NCBI GenBank assembly: GCA_043746815.1
Contig: JAYTQG010000145.1
Span: forward strand, 1-41,858
DNA from: JAYTQG01 sp043746815
GTDB taxonomy: Bacteria > Actinomycetota > Thermoleophilia > Miltoncostaeales > Miltoncostaeaceae
Length of the DNA: 41,858 nt
Direction of reading: 5' to 3'
The notes under the pieces are model-generated. The model was not told the origin of the DNA and searched no databases. It saw only the letters and a program-made list of their open reading frames with translations. Both the position numbers and the translations under genes were made by a program. Numbering within the stretch: position 1 is the first letter of the stretch; every line of letters begins with the position of its first letter. Shown piece by piece: positions 10,119 through 17,015 of the stretch.

Positions 10119-10753
10119 TGGTCGGGCGCGTCCTCCGGAAGGCGCATCGGCCGGGTGGTCCAGAGGAGGCCCGTCCCGAGGGCTGCGAGCGCAGCGATCC
10201 CGATTCCGATCAAACCCAGCCAGACGCCCGCGTTGGAACCGGAGCTCCTCGTCGTGGGTGCTGTGCCAACGGCGACGGCGGTGCCCTCGGCCACGATTGT
10301 GGTCTCGGCGGCGGGTCCGATTGGCCCGTCTTCGCTGCGCTGACCGGGGCGCTCCGGCGGGCCAGTCCATGCTTTGTGTTTGCCGTTCGCAAACGTCTGG
10401 ACCGCTGGCCAGCGCCCACTGCCCAAACTCAGTCCGACGCCAAGGACGTGGAAGTCCTGGTACCCCTCAGGGGGAATCGAGCCGCCCCGGTACGTCACGC
10501 CGGAAATGCGGCCGTCGGCGGTGCGGCGGGTGCTCATGTTCCAACCGGGGGTCTGCTCCAGGCTGTAGACCGAGATCTCCGCCGGGAAGTTGACTTGGAC
10601 CTCGATGGTCGGGGACGCGCCTTCGGTGGGTACCCGGATCGTGAACGAAGTGTTGGCGCCCTTCGCGACCGAGGTTTGCAACACCTCGATGTGGGCCTCG
10701 GCGACCCCGACGAGGATGAGGCTCGCCGCCACGGCTGCGACACGGATGCTCAC
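10115..10753 (-). CDS. DUF1775 (YcnI-like) copper-binding membrane-anchored protein
   Basis: This 212-residue exported protein has a signal peptide ending at AEA (residue 20), so the mature protein begins with His21. An N-terminal histidine of this kind binds Cu(II) in YcnI-type DUF1775 proteins. The beta-sandwich (VPTEGASPTIEVQVNFP, GWNMSTRRTADGRISGVTY, GYQDFHVLGVGL) is followed by a Thr/Ser/Gly linker and one C-terminal transmembrane helix (about 175-200). In known genomes ycnI-like genes neighbour CopC/CopD genes, and here a CopC-CopD fusion opens the same operon. The start is GTG 10753. Likely role: copper chaperone on the outer face of the membrane. Confidence 0.88.
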   Translation of the reverse strand: MSIRVAAVAASLILVGVAEAHIEVLQTSVAKGANTSFTIRVPTEGASPTIEVQVNFPAEISVYSLEQTPGWNMSTRRTADGRISGVTYRGGSIPPEGYQDFHVLGVGLSLGSGRWPAVQTFANGKHKAWTGPPERPGQRSEDGPIGPAAETTIVAEGTAVAVGTAPTTRSSGSNAGVWLGLIGIGIAALAALGTGLLWTTRPMRLPEDAPDQ

Positions 10754-10761
10754 CGTGCCCG

Positions 10762-11589
10762 TCAGGCGACTCGCCCTTCAAGTCGCAACAGTTCGTCGAT
10801 CGCCGCGCGCCCCACGCCAAGGGCATCATGCGCGGGCTCTTTCGTCACGAACTTTTCTTGGAGGAAATGACCGGAGCGGTGAATGGCGCGCGAGACGGGA
10901 TGCTCCGGGCGCCGTGCTGCAAAGGCGAACGCTTCGACCGCGATTCCGGAACCGACCACGGCGATTGAACTGCGGCCACGGCGAGTCCGTCCAAATCCGG
11001 TCCTTCGGCCGAACGCCCCGCCGACTGCGGAGGCAGTCAGTAGCGGCAACACCAGGTTGCTGCCGCAGCGCTGATGCTCCTTCGCGTAGTCCGCGGCGTT
11101 TGCCACTCCGGCCGCCCCGCCATCTTCGTAGGCGGCGATGCTCTTGTGCTCGACGGCATGCCACATGGCGGCCTCGGAACGGCCAAGCAGTACGACCGAT
11201 GGCGCCAGCCCGGCAATCGCGCCGATCGTCTCGCGTGCCATCCCAGAGGACAGCCGCCGCTTCACGAGCGCGCTGAGAATGCTCGTCCCCACCATCGTCA
11301 ACCCGACACCAGGGTGCTCCAACGCCAGGCGCGCCTCGGGACTGCGAAACCGTGCGACGGGAACCACAGCCATCGCTTCGCCGAGGCGGAGCACGCCGCG
11401 CAGTACGGGCATCCGCTCGAAGGGCCCGAGACGAAGCCTCGGTTTGCGACCGGAGGTCACCGCAACGCTGCCATCGTCGCGACGAACCGCAACGGCCCAA
11501 CTCGTCGGCCCGTGGACGAGGAGGCCGTTTGAGAGTGCCATTCCCCCAACGCGAGCTTGTCCCTCGGTGGTCGTTGACTGTTCGCTCAT
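10762..11589 (-). CDS. DUF1385 family protein
   Basis: This 275-residue protein matches the DUF1385 pattern: VGGMALSNGLLVHGPTSWAVAVRRDDGS at the N-terminus, FERMPVLRGVLRLGEAM, and the metal-ligand-like MWHAVEHKSIAAYE followed by EHQRCGSNLVL. The family is widespread in Gram-positive and related bacteria, usually with membrane segments, and its function is unknown. Here hydrophobic stretches are shorter than in many members (APSVVLLGR, LVLPLLTASAVGGAF). It overlaps the ThyX-like gene by four bases and is eight bases ahead of the copper-protein gene, placing it firmly inside the operon. Confidence 0.87.
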   Translation of the reverse strand: MSEQSTTTEGQARVGGMALSNGLLVHGPTSWAVAVRRDDGSVAVTSGRKPRLRLGPFERMPVLRGVLRLGEAMAVVPVARFRSPEARLALEHPGVGLTMVGTSILSALVKRRLSSGMARETIGAIAGLAPSVVLLGRSEAAMWHAVEHKSIAAYEDGGAAGVANAADYAKEHQRCGSNLVLPLLTASAVGGAFGRRTGFGRTRRGRSSIAVVGSGIAVEAFAFAARRPEHPVSRAIHRSGHFLQEKFVTKEPAHDALGVGRAAIDELLRLEGRVA

Positions 11590-13214
11590 CTCGGACCTGA
11601 CTGTAGCTGAGGGTCATGTCGACGCGATGCGCGCGCCTCGGCTTCAAGGCGCCCACCTTCGCTGCCGGAATGGTCGACGAAACTCATCATCTCGGCGATC
11701 GCATGGTGGCCAGCCTGATCTGCGATGAGGCGGTGCATTGCTTGCGCAACCCGTCGGTAGGATTCATGCCCCTGCGGAAGACTTCGCAGCTCGATCAGGT
11801 GCATCGCCTCGCGGGCGTTCATCACCATCGTGAACCTCACCCGGTGCGCCATTGTCACGGCGTAGGGGGCGGACTCAGGATGTTCGCTGGCCAGCACATC
11901 GTGGAGTGCTCCCGACGACTTCTGGACGGCGGTGAATGCATCCGTCAGGCCAGCGTTGTGAATGTCGTCGGGAACGTGGTAGCCAAGTGCGGGGGTCAGC
12001 GTCTGGACCTGAAGGCTGAGGAGACGATGGCGTTGGAGATCGCGATAGGCGCCGTAGTCACAGACCACCTCGAAGGCGTAGCCGGTGGCCTCAAGCGAAC
12101 GGCCGGGTCGGTAGCGTCGGTCCGCTCGGGTTCCGGCGATGCGAATAAGGGCGGCACCCACGTCAGCGGATGGGAGTCGTGCGACCTCGGAGCGGACTTC
12201 TTCAAGCGAACGGCTGCTCGCGGACCAAAGGGCATGCGCAAGCACGCGAGCTTCGCCGTCCGGGTCGAAGTCGACGAGGCGGACGATCGGTCCGTCCGTC
12301 TCAGGTCGACCCGAGCCGAGAATCTCGGTTGCCAGCTCAGCGGCCGTCGCGTCAAGCTCGCGCAGATACGCACCGTGCCGTTCGCCGCGGTCTGGCCGGT
12401 CCACGCGCGTGAGAAAGGCGGGGATCACCTTGCGGAGTTCCTCAAGGATCAGCGCCGCGGTTGCACGGGCTTCCGCCAGTGGGTGGCCCAGCATCCGGAC
12501 AAGCATCGCCTCATACGCCTGCCCGGACGCGAAGATCCCGACGTTCGAGCGGGTCGCGGCGGGGAGGAGTCCGCGGACACTGTCGAGGGCGCGCGCCCGC
12601 ACGGCGCGTCGGTGGGCGGCCTCTGGCACCTCGCCGATCGGCATGCGCGCGGCAACGTGGTCCACCATCTGAGGAAACAGCGTCGCGTACGCGTCAAAGG
12701 CGTCGTCGAGGGTCTTCACATAGGGCGCCCTGAGGCTTGGCCGTTCCATGACCGCGGACGGGCGGTGATACCGGTACGTGCCGCCCGGGCGATCGTCGTA
12801 CGCGATGTAGCGCGTGGACTGCTCGAGGTAGCTGGCCAAGCGACCCCACTCGATGACTTTGGTCAGCACGTTTGAGGCGCCCTCGACCGCGATGTGCGCG
12901 GCACCCAGTTGCGCGACGGAGTCATCTCCGTATTCAGCGAGCACGCGACCATAAAACGCATCGGCCTTGTCGGCCCGGTTGGTGGCGTCATGCTGGGGGG
13001 GCGCATCGGGCAGAAACTCTTCAAGGAGTATTCGCCGCAGCGATTTCGCGCTGCGCGAGTACCTCGCGAAAAGGGCCCCCTTTACTGATTCAGGGAGGTT
13101 AATGAGGGCGAAGACCGGCCCGTCCGTGCACGTGACGTATGGCGCAATCTGGTTGCGCTCGGCCTCGGTCAGGTCGTCAGGTGCGGCCACCGGTGCATCG
13201 GGGTGGACGCTCAC
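11586..13214 (-). CDS. Tandem ThyX-like (FAD-dependent thymidylate synthase superfamily) protein
   Basis: This 542-residue protein contains two ThyX-like halves, about twice the usual ThyX length (roughly 220-270). The first half has EYGDDSVAQLGAAHIAVEG and WGRLASYLEQSTRYIAY (residues 123-139), which keeps the substrate-binding SxxEQSxRY but has EWGR (122-125) where RHR is expected. The second half has RHRLLSLQVQT (395-405), keeping RHR but not the NEQS part, then MNAREAMHLIELRSLPQGH. Whether it makes dTMP is doubtful; it may be a divergent flavoenzyme or use sites shared between halves. The GTG overlaps the propeller gene stop. Long tandem ThyX-like proteins do occur in several bacterial phyla, to my recollection. 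Confidence 0.8.
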   Translation of the reverse strand: MSVHPDAPVAAPDDLTEAERNQIAPYVTCTDGPVFALINLPESVKGALFARYSRSAKSLRRILLEEFLPDAPPQHDATNRADKADAFYGRVLAEYGDDSVAQLGAAHIAVEGASNVLTKVIEWGRLASYLEQSTRYIAYDDRPGGTYRYHRPSAVMERPSLRAPYVKTLDDAFDAYATLFPQMVDHVAARMPIGEVPEAAHRRAVRARALDSVRGLLPAATRSNVGIFASGQAYEAMLVRMLGHPLAEARATAALILEELRKVIPAFLTRVDRPDRGERHGAYLRELDATAAELATEILGSGRPETDGPIVRLVDFDPDGEARVLAHALWSASSRSLEEVRSEVARLPSADVGAALIRIAGTRADRRYRPGRSLEATGYAFEVVCDYGAYRDLQRHRLLSLQVQTLTPALGYHVPDDIHNAGLTDAFTAVQKSSGALHDVLASEHPESAPYAVTMAHRVRFTMVMNAREAMHLIELRSLPQGHESYRRVAQAMHRLIADQAGHHAIAEMMSFVDHSGSEGGRLEAEARASRRHDPQLQSGPR

Positions 13215-14245
13215 GGTTTCGCCGCCAGGAGATAGACGATTCCGCGGCTGAAGTCGCCAACCAGCAGATTCTGGTCCTTCGTCACCGTCAGTGAGAGAGG
13301 GTTCGCAAAGCCGGTCGCGACCGTCCGGACGGCTCTGCTCGCCACATCGACACGTACGACGTTCCTCCCAGTGGGTGGTTTGAACGACGAGCCAAACTGC
13401 GCGACGTACGCGCCCGTTCCCGCGAGGGCGCCACGGCCGCTACTGATCACCGCGACGGCGTCTGGTGAGGCATGGGGTGCCAACTTCACGAAGGCCGCGG
13501 CCGTTCCGGTGCACGGCGCGCCGCCCTGACCCCAACATCCGGGGTAGCCGAAGTTGGGCACCGGCCCTCCAACCTCCAAGCGGTTCAGCTCTTCCGGCGG
13601 TGCATTGAGACCGAGGCCGTCGCGCCCGTTCTCGGTGATGAAGAGTGACTGGGTGCCAGGAATGAACGCGAGTCCATAGGGGTTCCGTAGCCCCCGAGCG
13701 ACGACCCTAAGGTCGCTTCCATCCGGTCGGAACGAGAGGACGGCTGCCTGGCGTGGATCCTTGGGCACGCACGCGTCGCAGGGTGAGCCGAGGCCCATGT
13801 AGAGGCGACCGTCGGGGCCTGCGACCACAGCGTCATTCTGGTGCAGTCCCGTCGGGAGGCCCGTGACAACCGGGCGACGCTTCGCGAAGTGACCGGCGGA
13901 GAACGATGAGTAGGCGTCGAGGCGGCCCGTGGAGGAGACGTACAGCTCACCCTTCAGCCAAAGCAGGCCAAGTGGTGCTCGCAGGTTGGGGATCACGGTC
14001 CGGGGGGCGGCACCGACTGTCGCGACGAGGGAGACTCGGCCGGTGGGGCCTGGGCTGCCGTCAGCGGTGGCCACCCAAAGGCGCCCCGCTGGATCGAGTG
14101 TCAGCGCGGTGGGACGTGCCACCTTCGCGTAGACCGAGACGTTGATCCCCGGTTCTGCGCTGATGCCAGACCCGGCCGGAACGAGTGCCTGGGCTGCGCT
14201 GACCAGCATGAGCATACTGGCGAAGGTGACGACGGGAGCCTTCAA
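13211..14245 (-). CDS. Secreted PQQ/sugar-dehydrogenase-like beta-propeller protein
   Basis: This 344-residue protein has a signal peptide (residues 1-20, VVTFASMLMLVSAAQA). It is followed by a six-bladed propeller pattern like soluble glucose/sorbosone dehydrogenases: ARPTALTLDPAGRLWVATADG, VVTGLPTGLHQNDAVVAGPDGRLYMGLGS, VARGLRNPYGLAFIPGTQSLFITENGRDG and PPEELNRLEVGGPVPNFGYP. Cysteine pairs (CDAC; CWGQGGAPC) suggest disulfides outside the cell. The His-Asn (LHQNDAV) and RNPYGLAF patterns agree with the PQQ-binding class, but cofactor use is unproven. TTG 14245 is the start, overlapping the SixA-like stop. Confidence 0.85.
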   Translation of the reverse strand: MKAPVVTFASMLMLVSAAQALVPAGSGISAEPGINVSVYAKVARPTALTLDPAGRLWVATADGSPGPTGRVSLVATVGAAPRTVIPNLRAPLGLLWLKGELYVSSTGRLDAYSSFSAGHFAKRRPVVTGLPTGLHQNDAVVAGPDGRLYMGLGSPCDACVPKDPRQAAVLSFRPDGSDLRVVARGLRNPYGLAFIPGTQSLFITENGRDGLGLNAPPEELNRLEVGGPVPNFGYPGCWGQGGAPCTGTAAAFVKLAPHASPDAVAVISSGRGALAGTGAYVAQFGSSFKPPTGRNVVRVDVASRAVRTVATGFANPLSLTVTKDQNLLVGDFSRGIVYLLAAKP

Positions 14246-14727
14246 TGGCCGCCCAGCTGACGGAGCGTGGCAGGCGGGTAGAGGGCAACGAGCACGCCTC
14301 CACCAGGATGAATCGCGTGAACGTCGATGACGGCGACTGATCCTTTCTTGAATTCGACCGCGCCACCGGTGAGGTCGTCGACCACGATGCTGAGGTCAGG
14401 CTGGTGACCGCAAACCATGACCCGCTGGCCATCGGGGTGCTCCAGCAGAATCTGGTGGAGGTCCTCAAGCGACATCCCTGGTGCCAGCCGACCGTCCTCT
14501 TCCGGGGCCGCGAGGATTGCGTCACCGATGATGTCGGCGGTCTGTTGAGCACGCGTAAGCGGACTGGTGAGGAGCGCGTCGACGCGAATCCCGAGGACTC
14601 GCATGCCACGCGCGGACGCCTCAATCCGGACCCTCCCGTCGGGGGTCAGCGCGCGGGGTGCGTCCTGATGGTCGGTATTCGGCCCGGCATCCTCGGCGAT
14701 TCCGTGACGGACCAGGATCAGCTGCAT
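14242..14727 (-). CDS. sixA: SixA-like phosphohistidine phosphatase
   Basis: This 161-residue member of the histidine phosphatase superfamily has the compact SixA layout. It carries LILVRHGIAED with the catalytic histidine, PRALTPDGRVRI, DALLTSPLTRAQQTADI and VMVCGHQPDLSIVVDDLTGG with the second catalytic histidine. SixA enzymes remove phosphate from histidine-phosphotransfer proteins or PTS proteins; a close alternative role is hydrolysis of small phosphoesters. It sits between CopC-CopD (23-base gap) and the propeller gene (overlap), without obvious functional connection beyond co-expression. Confidence 0.9.
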   Translation of the reverse strand: MQLILVRHGIAEDAGPNTDHQDAPRALTPDGRVRIEASARGMRVLGIRVDALLTSPLTRAQQTADIIGDAILAAPEEDGRLAPGMSLEDLHQILLEHPDGQRVMVCGHQPDLSIVVDDLTGGAVEFKKGSVAVIDVHAIHPGGGVLVALYPPATLRQLGGH

Positions 14728-14750
14728 CGCCGTATCGTATTCATCGGCGT

Positions 14751-16157
14751 CTATCCGGTCCGGCCTGGCACCTGGGACACAAGGACCGACGCGATGACGA
14801 CGATCGCGAGCGCCAGCACGAATTCCAGGGCGGCGCTGCGGCGGATCATTCTGAGTGCCGCTGCGCTGGGTGTATCGACACGTCCGACCGCCGTCGCGAT
14901 CCGCTTATGACGAAGGCCCAGGGCGGCGACTGGGCAAAGGAGCAGGAGCTTGTAGATGATGCTGCGCCCATAGGAGCTGCTCCAGAGTTGTGCCGGATCG
15001 GAGAGCTCACTGAGCGAGCGCGCGACGCCAGCCAGAACGGTCGCGCTGACGGCGATCAACGCGATGCGGGAGTACCTCGTGAGCGTGGCTCCGGCAAGCG
15101 CACGCCCGGTGTCGTCGAGCACATGCGGCGCGCGCCAGAGCGTCACCAGAACCATGGCGATCCCTGTGATCCAGACGGAGGCGGCGACGAGGTGAACAAG
15201 ATCCGCTGCGATGGCGAGGCCAGGGACCGGACCCGTACTCGCGTGCCCCTGAGCGGAGATGGCTGCGAAGGTCGCGACTGCCAATCCGGTCATCAGGGCC
15301 GCAGGGATACGCCTGCCCGCCAACCCAACCCGCTCCCCGTCGTTTGGTCCCATCTCGACGAGGAACTGCCAGATCGCGATCACGAACACCCCAAACAGGA
15401 GCGATGCGCGAACCTGGGCGAGCGTGCCGAAGCGGGTCTCACTGAGGACCCGGGCGATCTCGCCGGGCTGCTTCAACGTGTCGAGCATGCTCGTGCCAAG
15501 CAGGGTGGCGCTTTTGGTGACCAGGAGATACCCCTCGGCCAGCATCGAGCCCGCGGCGAGGAGGCCGAACCCCGACCAAAAGAGGTCGCGTCCCCAGATG
15601 AGCGCCTCCTCGCTGGCGCCAGCGGCAGCGGGCCGCCACACCAGCCAACGCCAGGCGAGCATCCCGACGAGTCCCCCAAGAAACATCAGCTCAAGGGCCC
15701 GGGCGCTTACCGCCCAGACGCTCTCGTCACCCGGTCCACCACCCGTCAGGGCGCCCGCGTACGGATCACCAATCGGGCCGTTACCGATCGCGAACACGTA
15801 GACGCCACCGACGGGGTGTGAATCCGCAGAGACGACGAACCACCGGACGGTGTAGGTCCCGTCTGGCAGGCCCGGACGGAGGGAGACCTCAACCTGATGG
15901 GCATCGGTCGGCGTTCGGCGTGCTGGCCCCCCGGTAACCAGTGCGCCACTTGCGTCCAGGACCTGCAGATCCTGGTCGCGCAGCAGCGTGACGGTCTCCG
16001 AGAAGCGAATGGTGAGTGTGATCGGGGCAACCGCAATCCTGCCCCCCGCGGGCGGTGACTGCGCCACAGGCACCGCGTGTCCGAGCGCCGTCGCAGGGAC
16101 GAGGGCGAGCCACAACAACGTAATCGCGACAAGGCGACGGGCCGCAAGGCGAAGCAC
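14751..16157 (-). CDS. CopC-CopD fusion, copper resistance/import protein
   Basis: This 468-residue fusion (YcnJ-like) begins with a signal peptide ending before His27 (TALG|HAVPVAQSPP). A CopC domain follows with ADSHPVGG (Asp112, His114); mature His1 plus the Asp-x-His pair is the known CopC Cu(II) site. The rest is a CopD domain with about eight transmembrane helices, for example LELMFLGGLVGMLAWRWLVW and LVHLVAASVWITGIAMVLV, the latter with conserved His and Trp. Such fusions bring copper from the cell surface across the membrane. It is the first gene of the operon (GTG 16157); 138 bases separate it from the divergent ABC transporter. Confidence 0.93.
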   Translation of the reverse strand: MLRLAARRLVAITLLWLALVPATALGHAVPVAQSPPAGGRIAVAPITLTIRFSETVTLLRDQDLQVLDASGALVTGGPARRTPTDAHQVEVSLRPGLPDGTYTVRWFVVSADSHPVGGVYVFAIGNGPIGDPYAGALTGGGPGDESVWAVSARALELMFLGGLVGMLAWRWLVWRPAAAGASEEALIWGRDLFWSGFGLLAAGSMLAEGYLLVTKSATLLGTSMLDTLKQPGEIARVLSETRFGTLAQVRASLLFGVFVIAIWQFLVEMGPNDGERVGLAGRRIPAALMTGLAVATFAAISAQGHASTGPVPGLAIAADLVHLVAASVWITGIAMVLVTLWRAPHVLDDTGRALAGATLTRYSRIALIAVSATVLAGVARSLSELSDPAQLWSSSYGRSIIYKLLLLCPVAALGLRHKRIATAVGRVDTPSAAALRMIRRSAALEFVLALAIVVIASVLVSQVPGRTG

Positions 16158-16295
16158 GAGAAGAACTTAGAGGATTGCCCCCGGACCATGTTTCACCAAT
16201 TTGGGCGATGGGAAGTCATCCGCTGTGGTGACCCATCGTGTCCGTCGCACGTGGCATCCTGACGCATCCCCGAGTTCCCCGAAAGGTTGTTCGCG

Positions 16296-17015
16296 ATGGC
16301 AGTCGTCCAATCCCAGTCGCTCACAAAGGTCTACGGCACGGGCGACAGTGCAGTGCACGCCCTTCGAGGCGTTGACGTACGCGTCGAGCCGGGTCAGTTC
16401 GTGGCCATCATGGGGCCATCGGGCTCCGGCAAGTCGACGCTGATGCACATCCTCGCGGGTCTGGATCGGCCCACGGCCGGGACAGTGACGATTGATGGCG
16501 TCGACATCTCGGGAATGCGGGACAAGGAACTGACGCTGCTTCGACGGACGAAGGTGGGCTTTATCTTTCAGGCCTTCAACCTCCTCCCGATGTTGACCGC
16601 GGAGGAAAACGTCCTCCTGCCCGAGACCATTGCAGGGCGCAAGGTTGACCGCTCCTGGACCGATGAACTGATGGCACAGGTTGGGCTTGCCGATCGCCGA
16701 ACGCATCGCCCGGCTGCGCTCTCTGGGGGTCAGCAGCAGCGCGTCGCGATCGCTCGAGCCCTCGTGTCCCGCCCCGCAGTGATCTTTGCGGACGAACCGA
16801 CCGGCAACCTCGACTCGAAGACAGGTGGGGAGATCCTCCACCTCCTGCAGGAGTCGGTCACCGGGTTGGGAGCCACGATTTTGATGGTCACCCACGATGT
16901 GCGCGCCGCGACGATGGCGAACCGCGTGATCTTCTTGCAGGACGGTCAGATCGTCGACGACCGGGCCGACCCGGGGGCCGAGGAAATCTTCGAGGTTGTG
17001 AGGGGCCTCGAATGA
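16296..17015 (+). CDS. ABC transporter ATP-binding protein (MacB/LolD type)
   Basis: This 239-residue ATPase has Walker A GPSGSGKST, the Q-loop FIFQAFNLLP, the signature LSGGQQQRVAIARAL, Walker B VIFADEPTGNLDS and the H-loop VTHD. These features, notably FQAFNLLP and EPTGNLD, are typical of the MacB/LolD/FtsE-like group that pairs with FtsX-type permeases. ATG 16296 is preferred over an in-frame TTG at 16287 because GAAAGG lies nine bases upstream of the ATG. Its end overlaps the permease start (atga). Likely function: mechanotransmission or export of a lipid, peptide or drug. Confidence 0.95.
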   Translation: MAVVQSQSLTKVYGTGDSAVHALRGVDVRVEPGQFVAIMGPSGSGKSTLMHILAGLDRPTAGTVTIDGVDISGMRDKELTLLRRTKVGFIFQAFNLLPMLTAEENVLLPETIAGRKVDRSWTDELMAQVGLADRRTHRPAALSGGQQQRVAIARALVSRPAVIFADEPTGNLDSKTGGEILHLLQESVTGLGATILMVTHDVRAATMANRVIFLQDGQIVDDRADPGAEEIFEVVRGLE

